A DNA stretch of 64,000 bases from Onchocerca volvulus (taxonomy: Eukaryota > Nematoda > Chromadorea > Rhabditida > Onchocercidae). Where the stretch lies: NCBI GenBank assembly GCA_000499405.2, contig HG738137.1:15204233-15268232 (forward strand), written 5' to 3'. Under the pieces are notes generated by a model that worked only from the letters and a program-made list of their open reading frames with translations, searched no databases and had not been told where the DNA came from. Below are positions 22,643 through 36,075 of this stretch, in pieces. The first letter of the stretch is position 1. The number at the start of each line of letters is the position of its first letter. A program made the translations under genes and the position numbers.

Positions 22643-24946
22643 TCACCGCCAAAGACATCGTTCTTTCATCATTCCTTCAGAATTTTGATTTTGTTCCTTC
22701 AAATAATGATAACATTTAGCTGTAACAATGCATGACCAGGTAGCAATTATTATACCAATGAATATACTAGTAGTCAGTAGTAATTGATCTGAAATTGAAT
22801 TAAATTATGCAGAAATTTTGATATAATTAATTGTGAGAATTTTTTTTTTTTCAATTTGAAAAAATGAAAAAAAATATTCCAACATCAGACCTTTTTTTTT
22901 TGATTTTTAAACTATCTTATTTGATTATTGATTAACGAAATTGAAGGAAATAAGATAATGCATAAGAAAAAGTGACGAATAATAAATTGGAAGACAGAAT
23001 TTAGGTAAAGAATTAATAAATTTCAAAATAATGATAACTTATCAAATTTGAAAAAATTTCATATTTCCATAACTTCACTTTATTTATTTAATATCATTTC
23101 TATGGTAATATCTGTGGTAATGCTCCGAAACTTTGAAACTTATCCTTAATTAATTAATTAATTGTTAGTGTGGAAAGGGTAAGAAAAGAAGGAAAAAAAG
23201 AATTGTTCAATTAATTAAAGGTTGTTCAAAACTAGTATTAATTACTGAAATATTTCTAAAATTTTACCCATAATTTGAATGATATTTATTAATTATTATA
23301 GAAGAAAGGAAGAATTTGAAATTAAAATTGCATGAAATAATTTCTAGAACTAACCAAATTTCCTATTGAAGGTTTGTTTCTTATATGTTACAGTATAATA
23401 TAATGTATAAATGGCCAAAAGAAAAAAACCTGCACATTGAAGTATCTGAAAATGAATTAAATTTTAAAAATGAAATTAAATGAATAAAATTTTATTGAAG
23501 GCTTTTCAAAAAGTACGGTTGCTTAGTTTCATTTTTTTTTTTTTTTTTCGAATAAAATCAAGTTTTATAATATTCAAACGATAGATAATAAGATCTCGGT
23601 GTTGTCTCTTCCTTTATCTTTTAAAATTCCTTAAGTATTTGATTAAATTTATTAAAAATTTTTCAGCCAGTTATTATCATTATTATTATGCATTCAAATG
23701 ACATTTTCAGTTTTTTAAATTTATAATTTTATCATAAAAATCATAATATATTTGATCCATTCAATTCCAAAAATGTTGCAATCTTTCCAATTAAATACCT
23801 TAATCAGAATTGAAATTTCATGAAAAATTTTACATTTTTACATTAAGTTAAAGATAAATTCTACATATTTTTTAGTATTATTAGAAATCTGCGAAAATAA
23901 AATTTGATAATTTATATGTACTTCTTAATTTATATCTAAATTAATTGCAAATCATTTAATATAATCATAATTCTTAAAATCAACATTGATTTTTTGAGAG
24001 ATTATTCATTAGTTACATAAATTTAAATTATTATGAATTTTGTTAAATTATCTCACCTTTTTTGTTTTAATATAAGTAATATATAAAAAGTTGTTGAAAG
24101 TTCGTCCGTTAAATAATCAATCTATGCTTTTTTTTTCTTTTTTTAAAAATAATAATCCGACGACTCATTTTTACGATAAAATTAATCGACAATTCATCTT
24201 AACTATCTTTAAATATGATAATTTCATATTTAACATTAATTTCTATGAATTTTAATGAAGCATAATGAATTTTAGTTTTAAACAATGATTGGAAAAAAGA
24301 ATGAAAACAAACGGAATTAATAATAAATGGAATTAACAATCGTGGCTTTTCATAATATAAACCATAAAAAATCATCGTAGCAGTAATTGCATTCGCAATA
24401 ATCAATAAAATATCAAATTCAAAATTCACGGAATAAATGCCAAACGACATGCTAACAGCATTAAAAGCACATACAATTAAAGCTGATGTTGCAACAAATA
24501 ATGTTGCCATCTGAAATATGTTTTTTTTTTCGAAAAAATCAATAATTTGTATACTTCAATATTATAGCTACAAAAATCATTAACCTATAAAAATATTTGA
24601 AAAATTACTGATTAAAAAAGGGAAGAAATTATGAAAATTTTTAGGATAAAAGAAATTTAGAGGGAAAAAAATATTTCGATAATTTTTGTTTCTTCATTTT
24701 TTGATCATAAAAAGAATATATGCTATAAAAAGGAAAGGGAAGAATCAAGTTAGCTAAGCACTAAAGAAACCAGATTTTATTATTGGATTACTAATAATTG
24801 AAATTTAAATTCAAATTAACGTTTCAATTATTTTTAAGAAGCACTTTAATGTGTACGGTACCACCGCAACATCGATGAGAAGATCGGGAATCACCGTCGA
24901 ATTCGTCGCTCAAAAGTATGTGACACGGCATGCCGCAACATCTCAT
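22643..24946 (-). CDS. Small four-transmembrane protein (LAPTM/MARVEL-like layout), four exons
   Basis: Exons are 24946-24845, 24510-24313, 23445-23355 and 22788-22643. Phases agree (0, 0, 1) and the model has 178 residues with no lesion. The N-terminal cytoplasmic part is Cys-rich (MRCCGMPC and, before TM1, RCCGGTVHIK). Four hydrophobic segments follow: LFVATSALIVCAFNAVSMSF, DILLIIANAITATMIFYGLY, LQCAGFFLLAIYTLYYTV and LLLTTSIFIGIIIATWSCIV. The tail is CYHYLKEQ...WR. A Cys-rich HV/IK block just before TM1 and a C-terminal CYxY are seen in nematode and insect tetraspan membrane proteins of the LAPTM type, but I cannot name an orthologue. TTTTCAG at about 24973 offers a trans-splice acceptor close to the ATG. 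Likely role is in a membrane compartment; function unknown. Confidence 0.8.
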
Positions 24947-25351
24947 ATTTTAGAATAATAATCTTCTATTAACCCTGAAAATTTTTTTATTCATTGGTTT
25001 AGGTGGCAGATTCAAATTTAATTGAAAATTAAATTTAATAATACATCCTAACGATATTTTTTTTTTTTGACATTTATTAAACAGTTTATCGCTTGTTAAC
25101 TGAAATGCTCTTTCTAATTCACAATCAGATGTATAAATTGCAATTCAAATTATAATTACTACGATTCTTTATTTCTTCGATAAAATAAGAGCGAAAATTG
25201 GTTGCCGAAGAAAAGATTCTTATTTTTTCATTATCTTTCATTGTGTATTTTAAGTAAATTATATGTATATCAAATTAATTTTAAATTAAATTTTTAGAAA
25301 AAGATAGATAAGAAAATTTGATAAAAACTAAAAAATAAAAAAAAAAAAGAA

Positions 25352-25531
25352 ACTATAATATACAAAAGATTGAAATAAATTAGAGTTTTAAAAATATTTC
25401 CGTCAAAAAAATAATATTAATAAATGGTGTGGAGAACAGTTAGACCAAATAATGATAATAGTGATGGCAGTGATAATATATTGATGATAACAATATTATT
25501 CAATGCTACATTGTTCCTACTGCTAATATTG

Positions 25532-25597
<66 letters not shown>

Positions 25598-25820
25598 GTA
25601 ATAATGAGCAAATATGAAATTTATGCAACGTTCAAAATGTGCAATGTGCAAGGAAGCATAAGTGCAATATCAATAAAATGCTGCTAATAGACGGTAATCT
25701 ATTTTTTTTTCACGCGAATGTCGTAAGCTGTTCGTAAGCTTGCAGTCATTAATTAATTAAATCTCTTAACAGCCTATACTATACAAAAAATTGAAATAAA
25801 TTAGAGTTCAAAAAAATTTT
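25352..25820. repeat. Short direct repeats flanking a (TAA)n microsatellite
   Basis: TATACAAAAGATTGAAATAA at about 25360 and TATACAAAAAATTGAAATAA at about 25780, each continuing ATTAGAGTT, form a direct repeat of about 45 bp. The copies enclose a block of about 420 bp that holds (TAA)n at 25534-25593 (about 20 units). The block is otherwise non-coding. The poly-Tyr frame on the - strand is just the microsatellite translated. Confidence 0.7.
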
Positions 25821-28247
25821 TTTTTTTCATTTTCAGAAAAACAGATGAATTTGTTGCGAAAATCAGTGATTACAATTTGCATTTATCAATTCCATTCTAT
25901 CATTTATTTAAAAGTTTTACCACTGCTAATTTTTGGCATTACTTTCTTCCTACTTCTATTTGCTTGGCATGCTTTTTAGTTTTCTGAATTCATTTTAAAA
26001 ATTTTCGAAAATTATTAAATGCTCAAGTTTTATTGATGGAAAGATTTGATAATATTAAATTTTATGCTTCCCTCTGTGAAAAACCGATAAATCAATATAT
26101 TTTAATGGTTAATAATTCAATATTTGTGGTAATTTTGAAGTGTTAATATTAATTACAGCAGATTGGTAATAATACTGCATTTATAATGAAATCAATTTCA
26201 TAAAGAAGAATTTTAAATTGTTTATTTGTTAAGATAAGTGAACAATGACCGAATTTAAAATTGAAGAAGGTAAATTTTACAACGAAACATTTAGATTTAA
26301 ATTAAATGTTTCAATATGCTAGGAAGAAAATGAAAAATATAATGGAAGCATCCCTTTCTTCTTCTTTTTTTTTTTCTTTCGTCAACAAAATATTTTGACT
26401 ATTAATTTTTCAGAAAAATTTTAGAAAAAAAAGTTAATATCAATTTTCATTCTGCTGTAAAAGAAATAATTGATGGATAAAAAGATAACAAAAAATGATA
26501 AGGGAAAAGATAAGTTAAATAATAATTACAATCGTTCTTAAAAGTGTTGCAATCAATAGCAATTAATCAAATTTTAAGCTTTCTATACCAGTAATTAAAT
26601 CAAAAAATACTATTTAATGGATGAAGTTAATAATTAGTAATTCATATGATGATTATAATGAAATAGCGCCAACTGACTTCTGTTTTCCAACTTTAATCAA
26701 TTTCAAACGATAGTATCAGTCATTTTTCTCATTCTCACTCTCTCATCTGTCTCCATTACGAAAATTTTTTGAAATTCGATAATACATACCTGAAAATTGA
26801 AATTCGATGATACATACCGGAAATTTGAAATTCGATGATACATATCTAAAAAATTAAGCCTAAAAGTTTCAATTACAACTTAATCCATATCGCTTAATCA
26901 TTAATCAGTACTTTCTAACAACAATATAAGCTTCTTACTACTCTTGTAATTAATTTTAGGTTAGCAAAAGTTCGAAATAATCAATAATCAATCGTATAGT
27001 ATGTGTGTAAAAAACTATTGTCTGTTGTTAGTAATACTTCACGTCTCAAATAATTTTAAATTGATCCTAATAACATATCAAAGAAATGACGATTTTTCGT
27101 AATTTTTCGCTTTATAAACTTTTATTTTATTTATTTTAACTTCTAATTTTATAAATAACAAATTTAAAAAATGTATGATTATATTAACCTTTTACACTTC
27201 CACATTTTTGAATAATCTTGAAATATTCTTTCATTTTGTTGAAACAAATTTACAGGCATCTTATATATACATTTTCAGTTTCCTAAATAGGCATAAAATG
27301 ATCAGAAAAATATGATTTCAATTTTCCAAATTTTCAAATAATTCCTGTTCTCTTGAATCAAATGAAATAAAAAGAAAAATTATTGGCAATAATCTAATAA
27401 TTATCGTGATAGACAAAAGGCATATATTCTTACTTATATTAATTTATAAAAATTATTCTTACCTTAATGCTAAAACTTCTTTTTTTTTAAATTTTAAAAT
27501 ATGCTAGAAAAACAATTTTTCAAAAATTTCGATTTTACACAAATAATTAAGTCACATGATAAAGAAAGAACATAGATTGTTTACTTAATCAATAAGTTAA
27601 AAATAATTGTTATTTTATCGAATTAGAAAAAAAACGATTATTTCAATTCAATATAGAAACATTTCAAATAAAAATATATTAAATAACAACTTCAAAATCT
27701 CATCAGTTAACAGCTAACAATAATTACAATTTCTACTTCGACGAGCAAAGTGATTGATATCAAAATTTCGATAATCACATATTTAAAGATATATTTTATA
27801 AATAAAAACTTTTTCAGTGATTTCCTTTCATTTCTAAACTGCCTGTTTCGCTTTTTTTCTTTTTTTTTTGAAGTAACTTTGAAAAATTAAAAGAAATAAA
27901 GAGTTATACAAGTTTAATTTCTTTATTTACAATTTTCGATAACTAATGATGCTTCATTTTATCTTTTGAAATAAGAAAAAGTTTGAAAAACTAACAAAAT
28001 TTTACTTTTATCTTTTTTTTTTTTTTTGTAAGAAAAATTGGAAGTAATTACCTGCATGAAATGTTGCTAGATAGATTTAAATTTACTTCCTTTTCAAAAT
28101 TGATGATTTTTTTTCTTTAAAAAAAAAAAAAAAAAATGAAAAAGTTGGAAAAGAATTAGAATTTAAAAAAAAATTAATAAGTTAAATAGACAAATGAGCA
28201 TGGACATGCATATACATAACAAAAAAATGAGAAAGTGTTTGAAATAT

Positions 28248-28278
<31 letters not shown>

Positions 28279-28590
28279 TGGATTAATGAAAGCTTAAAAA
28301 AATTTAAAAACGAAAGAAAATGAATAAAATATGCGACGAATAAGAGATTCGAATTGCTAAAAAATTTATTGTATTTTTTCTCTCTTTTTTTTTTTTTTTT
28401 TTAATATGGACAAATAATTTCGTAACATAAAATTATTTTGATTCGTATTTTTAAAACAAAAAAAAAAAAAAAATCATTCTTCACCAAGATTTGAATAATG
28501 TAAATATCATCTTCCAAATTAGTTTGTCTAATCTATCATCTTTGGTGCCATAAGATGTTCAAAATATTGTAAACATCTTCACCGAAAAAA
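25821..28590. other. AT-rich intergenic; one possible first exon
   Basis: Mostly A/T runs up to about 20 nt. ATG at 26244 opens MTEFKIEE with a good donor (AG|GTAAAT) at 26268/26269, but no matching second exon was found, so it is only noted. A minisatellite lies at 26769-26855 (listed separately). Confidence 0.35.
26769..26855. repeat. Three-copy minisatellite, about 29-31 bp unit
   Basis: Three successive copies of TTGAAATTCGATRATACATA plus a short variable tail (ACCTGAAAA, CCGGAAAT, TCTAAAAA). Confidence 0.75.
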
Positions 28591-29304
28591 AAAAAAAAAA
28601 AAACGAAAGACAAGATTCTCAATCAGGATCATCATTCTCGCCAAGAGTTAGAACAGCAATGTTTTTGAACTCAACTTCAACTCTTCATCCGAATCCTATC
28701 AAATTTTCAACTTCAAATCAAAAAAACCTACAAACTAAACTTCCTCATTCTTTATAAATGAAAAAATATTCAAATTATCGATTGTATTTTCGATATTCAT
28801 ACTAAATTATTATACTGTAACGTAATTGTAACGAAAAATTACGTTATAAATTTCACGTCATAACACCTTCATCACACAAAAAAAATGTTTCTGTACTTAA
28901 TTTGCCTAACAAAATCTTTCACGATAAATATGAGTGATGAATAGATGAAATTAACAAGTTTTTATTAATTAATCGATTTTAACAAATGAACATGAATACA
29001 TTTGGTATTTTATTAATCAATTATATTGACTGATAATGAATTAAAAATGATTTAATTTGAAAAAAAAAAAAACAAAATTATTATGTTGTTTTTTTATTAA
29101 CTTATAAACATGTCAAAAAAAGAAGGAAAAGTGTTTTTTTTTTTTCCAACGTAATGAATAAAATATTTCACAGAAATTAAAACATTCAAATTTTTGCTAA
29201 AAAATATGATGAACATTTTACTTTTTGTTTTTACTTCTATTCAGTCATTAATTCTTAGTGTTTTGGAAATTCCGGAGAAAATGAATATTTCTGAGCTATC
29301 GTAA
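28591..29304 (+). other. Possible exons on + strand, unlinked
   Basis: A Ser/Thr-rich frame at about 28606-28758 (ERQDSQSGSSFSPRVR ... TKLPHSL then stop) is richer in G/C than its surroundings. 29245-29304 starts after TTCTATTCAG and reads SLILSVLEIPEKMNISELS then stop, a good last-exon candidate. I could not join them to a first exon or to each other with confidence. A 10-bp perfect inverted repeat (TAACGTAATT / AATTACGTTA) sits between them at 28818-28846. Confidence 0.25.
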
Positions 29305-29980
29305 TTTTTATTACAATTTCAAAAGTTGTAGCAAAAATTTGGAAAACATTTATATATCAGAAATTTTACTTCAAAAATTAATTTTCGTCTTATGCATGAA
29401 ATTCGGAATGTAATCAACATAAATAAAATGAAAACTATTAATGAATGATTCAAGGAAAGCAATAATTTCTCAATTCAAAATAGAAAATTAATTAGAAATT
29501 GATTAATTTGATGATAATATCAAAATAGATATAATTTATGTCGATATTAATTCATTATTTTAATAAATCCAATTCATATTTGATTTTTCAATTTTTATTT
29601 CCACAAATTGAAATAACTTAAAAAAATAAAAAAATAGAAAGAAACTGAAACACAATAACTAACTAAAAAATGGAAAAGCTTTAACAACAATTTCTAGTGC
29701 TTGCTTTTTTTTTTTGGAAAAATCCAATTTTTAAATTTTTCTCCTGTAAAATACTGCTGCCTAAATGATAATAATCAGTTTTAAAATGTTTTTCTTTGCA
29801 TTTGATTGAAAAACTTGTTTTAAAAACTTTCAGATATTTATTTCGCATCTTTTTTTGAATTGACAAACACATAATAAATAAAAAAAAAAGAAAAAAAAGG
29901 AAAGATGATTTCATCATGACATAGAAAAAATAAAATCGATTTGATGATTAAAAATTAAAATTTACTACTTTTAGCCGGAC
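29305..29980. other. AT-rich intergenic, no gene seen
   Basis: Low-complexity A/T DNA with nothing supported. Confidence 0.4.
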
Positions 29981-32400
29981 TTATTTTCTGTAAACAAAAT
30001 TATTCTCCATTTTTATAATTTGTAATGTAAATTTTTGACATAAAATTAAGTTATAGGCATCAAAATTATGCTGCGTATATACCCTTAGGGCAACATTTTC
30101 TCGTGGATAATTTTTTTTTTTTTTTTTTTTTAACTAAAATTGTTTGAAAAAGTAAATAACCATCGAAATTAATCATTGTTTGTGTATTCGGATTGAATCA
30201 AAATACGAATTGATAACAGAACGAACTTCTTTAATGCTTATCATCGTATTCATTGATCAGTTTGTCGTTTGATTGAATTCGATAATCAAATAAACGAAAT
30301 ATAAAATTAATAGGTGAAAAAATTCAAATACTAATATAAGGATTAATGCTGTTGTTCGAAAAGTTAAAAGAAGGATGCAAAACTTCACTAATGTTATTTG
30401 AAATAATAATTAATTTAAAATAATAATTATTTAATAATTAATCTGTATCTGTCTGATTTTCAGCACTACCACTTGCAAAAAAAAGATAAAAAAGAAAAAA
30501 AACTGATTTGTTTAATTTAAACTTAAAATATATTGCAAATAGTAAAATAGAAAGAATTAAAATTATATGGAATTTGTTAAAAACTTCGGTAGAATTATGC
30601 AAAAAACATCTTTTATTTCATATATTATATTCATTTTAGCTTCAAATTATGTTAAATATTAAATATTTCAAATTTTTGCTTGGAATCTTCCAAAAGTAAT
30701 AAACTATAATAATATTTATAATTTATTAAAATACAAAAAAATTCAATTAATCCTATCTTTATCGTCATATAACTTTATTTATTTGTTTGAGTTACTGAAG
30801 ATTTCAATAGCAAAATGCTAAACTTAAATCAGATTCAAAATAATTGCATTTTAGTAATATTGCGCAAAATATCAGAACTCAAATTCTCGAGAAAAAAAGA
30901 AATATGCAAAAATATATATATGCATTTCACATCATCAATAAGATAATGCATCGAATCAGAAATGAATAAATGTTTTCTTTTTATAGCCATAATTCAAATA
31001 TTTTTTTTCATTATCATTGAAAATCATCACCAAAAAGTAAATAAATATATGGAATATATTTAATCGATGGGAGTGTCTTGACAAGAACAATTTTCTAAAA
31101 TAAAAATAAGTAAAAAAAATTAAAAATAAATGAAACTCGAAATCAAAAAAAAAAAGAGGAAAAAATTGCAATTTTATGCTTTATTGCGTTTATAAGAATG
31201 CAAAATCTTCTTTTGCAAAAGCAAATTTTTCATTTTTTGAAATTTTTTTCCTAAAATTTAAGTATTCCGTTATCAAATTCACCTTTTTCTAAATTATTTC
31301 ATTAACCACTTCTTTACTGTTCCAATGAATATGTTTACTCTCGATTTTATTGCCTATCAATTCTCAATTGATGATTCAGGTTGTGTAAAAAATAATTGAA
31401 AAGCAATGATGAATTTCATTTCATCGTTTATGATTTATTTATTATATTTTCAATTTTTTGACTAAATGAAATTTTAAAAAAATTTGAAATTAAGTTTTCA
31501 ATTTTTCGAATAAAAAATTCATTCAAATTTTAAAAAATAAATAAAGTAAATAATTTCAGATGAAGATAATTACCTAAATGTGTCAGCAGCAAATACATGT
31601 ACTGTTAAAAAAGAAATAACAAAAAAAATAAAAAACGAAAGCAAAATAGACTGATAATGGGTCAGTTTTAAACATTAGAGAAATCATTCGACGATTTCTC
31701 GAAATTTTCGCAAAATCGGCTGTTGTCAAATTATTTCCGATTTTATTCAGCTCATTGATTTTAAATTATCGATAACTTCTTGAATATTAATTCCATGTAT
31801 AAATTTTGGTAACTTTAATAATATTAAATTTCAAATTAATGTGAATATTTGAGTTTCCATTTTACTTTTTCAGTTTTTCATTTCAATAATACCTCATTGA
31901 TTCGACTTATTTTATGCATGAAGAAAAATTTTTTTTTATTTTTTTTCAACTTTTGCCATAAATGAAAACCTTTGCTTCATTAATTCAATTATTTATTTCA
32001 ACTTTCATTTCATTTTTTTTTTTTTTTTAATGAATAAACTTTTATTTTATTTCCTCAATTTTTTTGCCTTGAATATACATTTATTTATTAAGTTTTTCAA
32101 TTAAACGTTATGCATGTAGATAAAAATTGCATATTAATTTTGCATAAAATAAAAATAACTATTTTTTACAAATAAATTCTCAGGAATATTTCTGACAAAT
32201 AAATGTAAATATTTCTGATAAATAAATTACACGTAATGATCATGATTTATATCAGATGAATAAACAAAAGTTTATTTTCATCATAGTTATTTTATGTTGT
32301 TAAATTTGATATTCGTTCAACTTTACAAAGAGTGACATTTACATACTTGCAGATACTAAAACTCGGCATGACCTTTGTCTTGAAATTTTCGGCAAATAGT
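29981..32400 (-). CDS. Possible multi-exon gene, - strand, incomplete model
   Basis: Four - strand segments look coding. (a) A segment ending at 32347 reads LPKISRQRSCRVLVSA with donor CAA|GTATGT. (b) 31601-31574 lies between TTTTTAACAG and GTAATT. (c) 31094-30956 lies after TTTTATTTTAG and starts KLFLSRHSHRLNIFHIF. Phases of a-b-c agree (1, 2) and give SAIHVFAADTFRKLFLSRHS across the joins. (d) A 44-codon frame ends at 29981 (NYPRENVALRVYTQHNFDA ... NNFVYRK). No start, family or full model can be given, and chance joining of small AT-rich exons is a real alternative. Confidence 0.25.
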
Positions 32401-35400
32401 TAAAAGAACACCTTTTTTTTTTTTTTTTTTGAAATTAGCATCGTAAGAAGTTAAAATGATTTACAACAGTTTTGTTTAGTAAACAGTTTTAAACTGAAAT
32501 TTTTTTTTGTCTTGTTTTCTCGTTTTCTTTTCTTTTTTATTATTTATTTCTTTCTATTTTTTTTTGCTTTTGTTAAAATGCACATACAAATTTAATATAA
32601 AACACAGAAAATAATTAATTGTCAACAAAAACGAATTTTTTCGCTCTTTTTTTTCCTTTTCTCCGTTTTTCGATACTTTTCTCAAAATGGATTTATATTG
32701 AATTTAATGCTTAAAATAAGAAAAAGAAAATGAATTTTTGTTTTTTCTTCTGCTTTTCTTTTCTTTTATTTATTTATTTTTTTTTTCATGGAATTTGATA
32801 TATAAATTAATTGTCAACAAGTGGACTGAAAATTTATTATTTATCAAAATATTTCACGCATGGTTAGCAATGATATGATAAGATATGATATGCCTATGAT
32901 GTACTAGGCAGCAATTATATATGATAATAAAATCGATTATCATAGTAAATACTGAATAAAATGTGAAAATAATTTTAAAATTAATTACTTTAATTATCAT
33001 ATTAGATGCAATGATATTTATCAATTGATAAATCCCGATAAGACAATGGTTCATTAGTGAAGATAAAATGATGATATCATTCATTTGATAAATGATGAAA
33101 AAAAAGTGTACAAAGATAGGATGAAAGGTGGAAGGAAATGAGAAGAGAAGATAAGCAAAAGCAGGATAGATATCCGAAATAAAACTGGTTATCAATTGAT
33201 TTATCAATTTTTTGAACGATATCACAATCATGTGCTGATTATCACAGCATCCAAATAATAGGCCACTGCTAAGAAAATGAAGTTTTATTTAATGCTAATT
33301 GTTTAAACTTGAATATTCATAATTTGTGCCGAAAAATATTTTTTAAGCAATAATTGAAAATTTCGGGTTATTTTATTATGATTTAATTTTTTTCCCTCCT
33401 AATTTTTAATCGATTGTTTTGTAATTTTTTAAGAGAAAGAAGAAATTGTATATTAACAAAGTGAAAAAAGCAAAAAGAAAAAAGGAGTTTAAGATATTTA
33501 TTATTATTGACGAAAGAATGGTTTATTTAAGATTTCTATTATAATAAAAAACTTGTTTGTAATAAAATTACTTGTAATTAGTTCGAATTTTTTCTTCTAT
33601 TGTTAAGCTAAATTACTTACCTAATTTAGTAATTTTCAAATTTTCAATCAAATTAAAATTATTGCATTATATTATTATTACAGTTCATTTGATATTATTT
33701 TTGCTATTTATGCATTAATGATGTGACGATAAAAATAAATATCTTCTTGCGTTTTTTCTTTTTTCTTGTGATACTAGAAATTTAAATTTTTTATTCTATT
33801 ATAATTTTCAAATGTCTTATTATGATTATAAGTTTCAGTCTCTTTTCCCTTTTTTTTTTTTTTACGAAATAATTTTTTTTTTGGTTTGTTCAAAAATTTA
33901 GGTTATCTTATCTCATTTCCATTCATCCCGATTTTTATCAAATTTTCGAAGAAAACACTTTTAATTTTATTTCTTTTCGCAAAAATTCAATAATTGTTTC
34001 AGAATAAAATCTATTCTATTAAAATTTTTCGAAATCCACATTCTTATTGAGTTATATCAGTCAAAAAATTATTCTTTATAATTATGTTTGACATTATCAT
34101 AAATGAAAAAGTGTGAAAAAAAAAAGTTCAAAAAAGAAAAAATTCTTCGTAATAAAAAAGCAAAAATTTGCTGAGAAATGGAAACAAAAAAATCTGCAAT
34201 TAAAATCCTTAGTAATTTGATTTTCCTTATTGAAAGAATCATTTATTTGATTTCAGGTTCATCTTCTTTTTTTTTTTTTTGAAAAATAATTTACTTTTTT
34301 TGTTGTTAGAAATTTAGGTTAGATCATTCTAATTCCTTTCATCATGATTTTTATCGAATTTCCGAAATTGCACATTTTTTTTTTCATTCTTTCTTTTTTT
34401 CCAAAATTTTGTATTTATTTCAAAATAAAACGTATCCTGCTTAAATTTATCGTGATTTTTCGTTTATTTTTTTGAATGATATATAGATTTTCCATAGCAA
34501 ACTATCTAGTCGAAATTATTCTATAATGAATATCTAATATAAGAGAAAATTTAATTATATCATTACTAATTTAACTGAAATCAAGAATTAGATTAAATAT
34601 CTAAATTTCCAAATAGATATCTCCAAAAATGTCGAAATTGAATTCTAATTTTTGTTCATGAATCGAACTTATATTGTGACATTTTCGGATAATTAGCTTA
34701 ACCATATAATTTAATTAGTATTACTATTAGGATGAATATCCTACCTTGTTATTTTTAATATAAATTTACATCTTTATTCATTTATTGATTAATTTACGTG
34801 ATTATCCTATAACACAATAATAAATAATTGATTATGAATCAATAAATACTTAAGTACAAAATTTCGATAAATCTGATCTATAAAACAAATAAGTTATTTT
34901 CTTAGGATGAATTAAATTTATTACGAAAATATTGCTTGCCCTGTTTGACAGCATATATTTCAGTTTCATCACGAAAGGGACGATTTAAATATTTATTTTC
35001 AAAATAATTGTTAGTTTAATGATGAATCTTTAAATAAAGTTTGTCCACATTTAGCTATTTATTGCTGAAAATTATAATCAAAATTTTTTTTTTGAAAAAT
35101 TGATTGAGATTTTATTCTGTGCCATTTAATTTTGATAAAATAGTAAAATAATGCAGTTTAAGACTATGAACAAAATAAATTTATTAACTCGTCGTATTTT
35201 CGATATGATTAAGATAATGAATTTATGGTGCAAAGTGATTTGTTCCATTCTTTTAATTTACAAAAAAATTTTTTAAAAAGAAATTTTATTCCAACTTGAT
35301 TTATTAATTTTAATCCATTAAAAATATTAGCATGCAGCAATATATCATACATAATTATTATAATCATTATAACATATGTACATCTTAATCGTTACGTTAA

Positions 35401-35950
35401 AAATATCTTGCATATAAAAAAAAACATTTTAATTGTTTTAATAACTTGAAAAAAATATCTAAATTGTTAAAATATTTTGATAATTGCGCTCAATTTATTT
35501 CTATTTAATAACATTATTATTACCGGTTTTTGTTTATTTCAAAAAAAATTGTAGGCAAAAAATTAGTACAAATATCTGTATATAATGGATATTTATTTAT
35601 ACTGAAATGATATATTGTATATTTACTTGTAATGAAGATAGATATTTATCTGAAATTAAAATTTGCTATAATTTTTTTTTTTCTTCAGCCTTTTGAAACA
35701 AATCTTTTACACACAAGATAAAATAAATCTATAAATAATTTTGCTCGCTAATTCATTGTATTATCTTAAAAAGTAATTGTCCACAATTAAAAAAAAAAAA
35801 GAAAAATTAATTCTAGATAATTTAATCGTCCTATTTTATAAGACAATTTGGTGATTTATTTAATTTTTAAGTTGAACAAAAATTTGCAAACATGAAGTTT
35901 TGTATGCATTTCGAAAAGCAGAAAGTAAAAATTGATAATGAAAATTTCCC
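32401..35950. other. AT-rich intergenic with one coding-like frame
   Basis: Mostly A/T runs and Ile/Phe-rich spurious frames (for example 32854-33231 on -). A - strand frame at 35005-34907 (NRPFRDETEIYAVKQGKQYF, then FNSS and stop) looks protein-like but has no visible splice acceptor. Confidence 0.3.
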
Positions 35951-36075
35951 GTAATATAATTTGCAAAAGTGTCAATGATGCATGCATGCAGATCATCACT
36001 ACAAGTGTGATGCATGCATTTTCAATGATACATGCATGCAGATCATCACCACAAGTGCATGCATCATGAATTACT
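35951..36075. repeat. Duplicated palindromic GCATGC-rich element
   Basis: Two copies of a unit, ATGATRCATGCATGCAGATC followed by ATCACYACAAGTG, lie about 54 bp apart. Each is bounded by further GCATGC words, and the end (GTGCATGCATCATG) is the reverse complement of the start, so the block is both directly and inversely repeated and could fold into a hairpin. Confidence 0.7.

Noticed and set aside
25417..25611. Poly-tyrosine protein on - strand
   Set aside because: It is the (TAA)n microsatellite translated.
32854..33231. 125-codon - strand ORF
   Set aside because: Ile/Phe-rich translation of low-complexity AT DNA with repeated ATGATA-like words; no splice or domain support.
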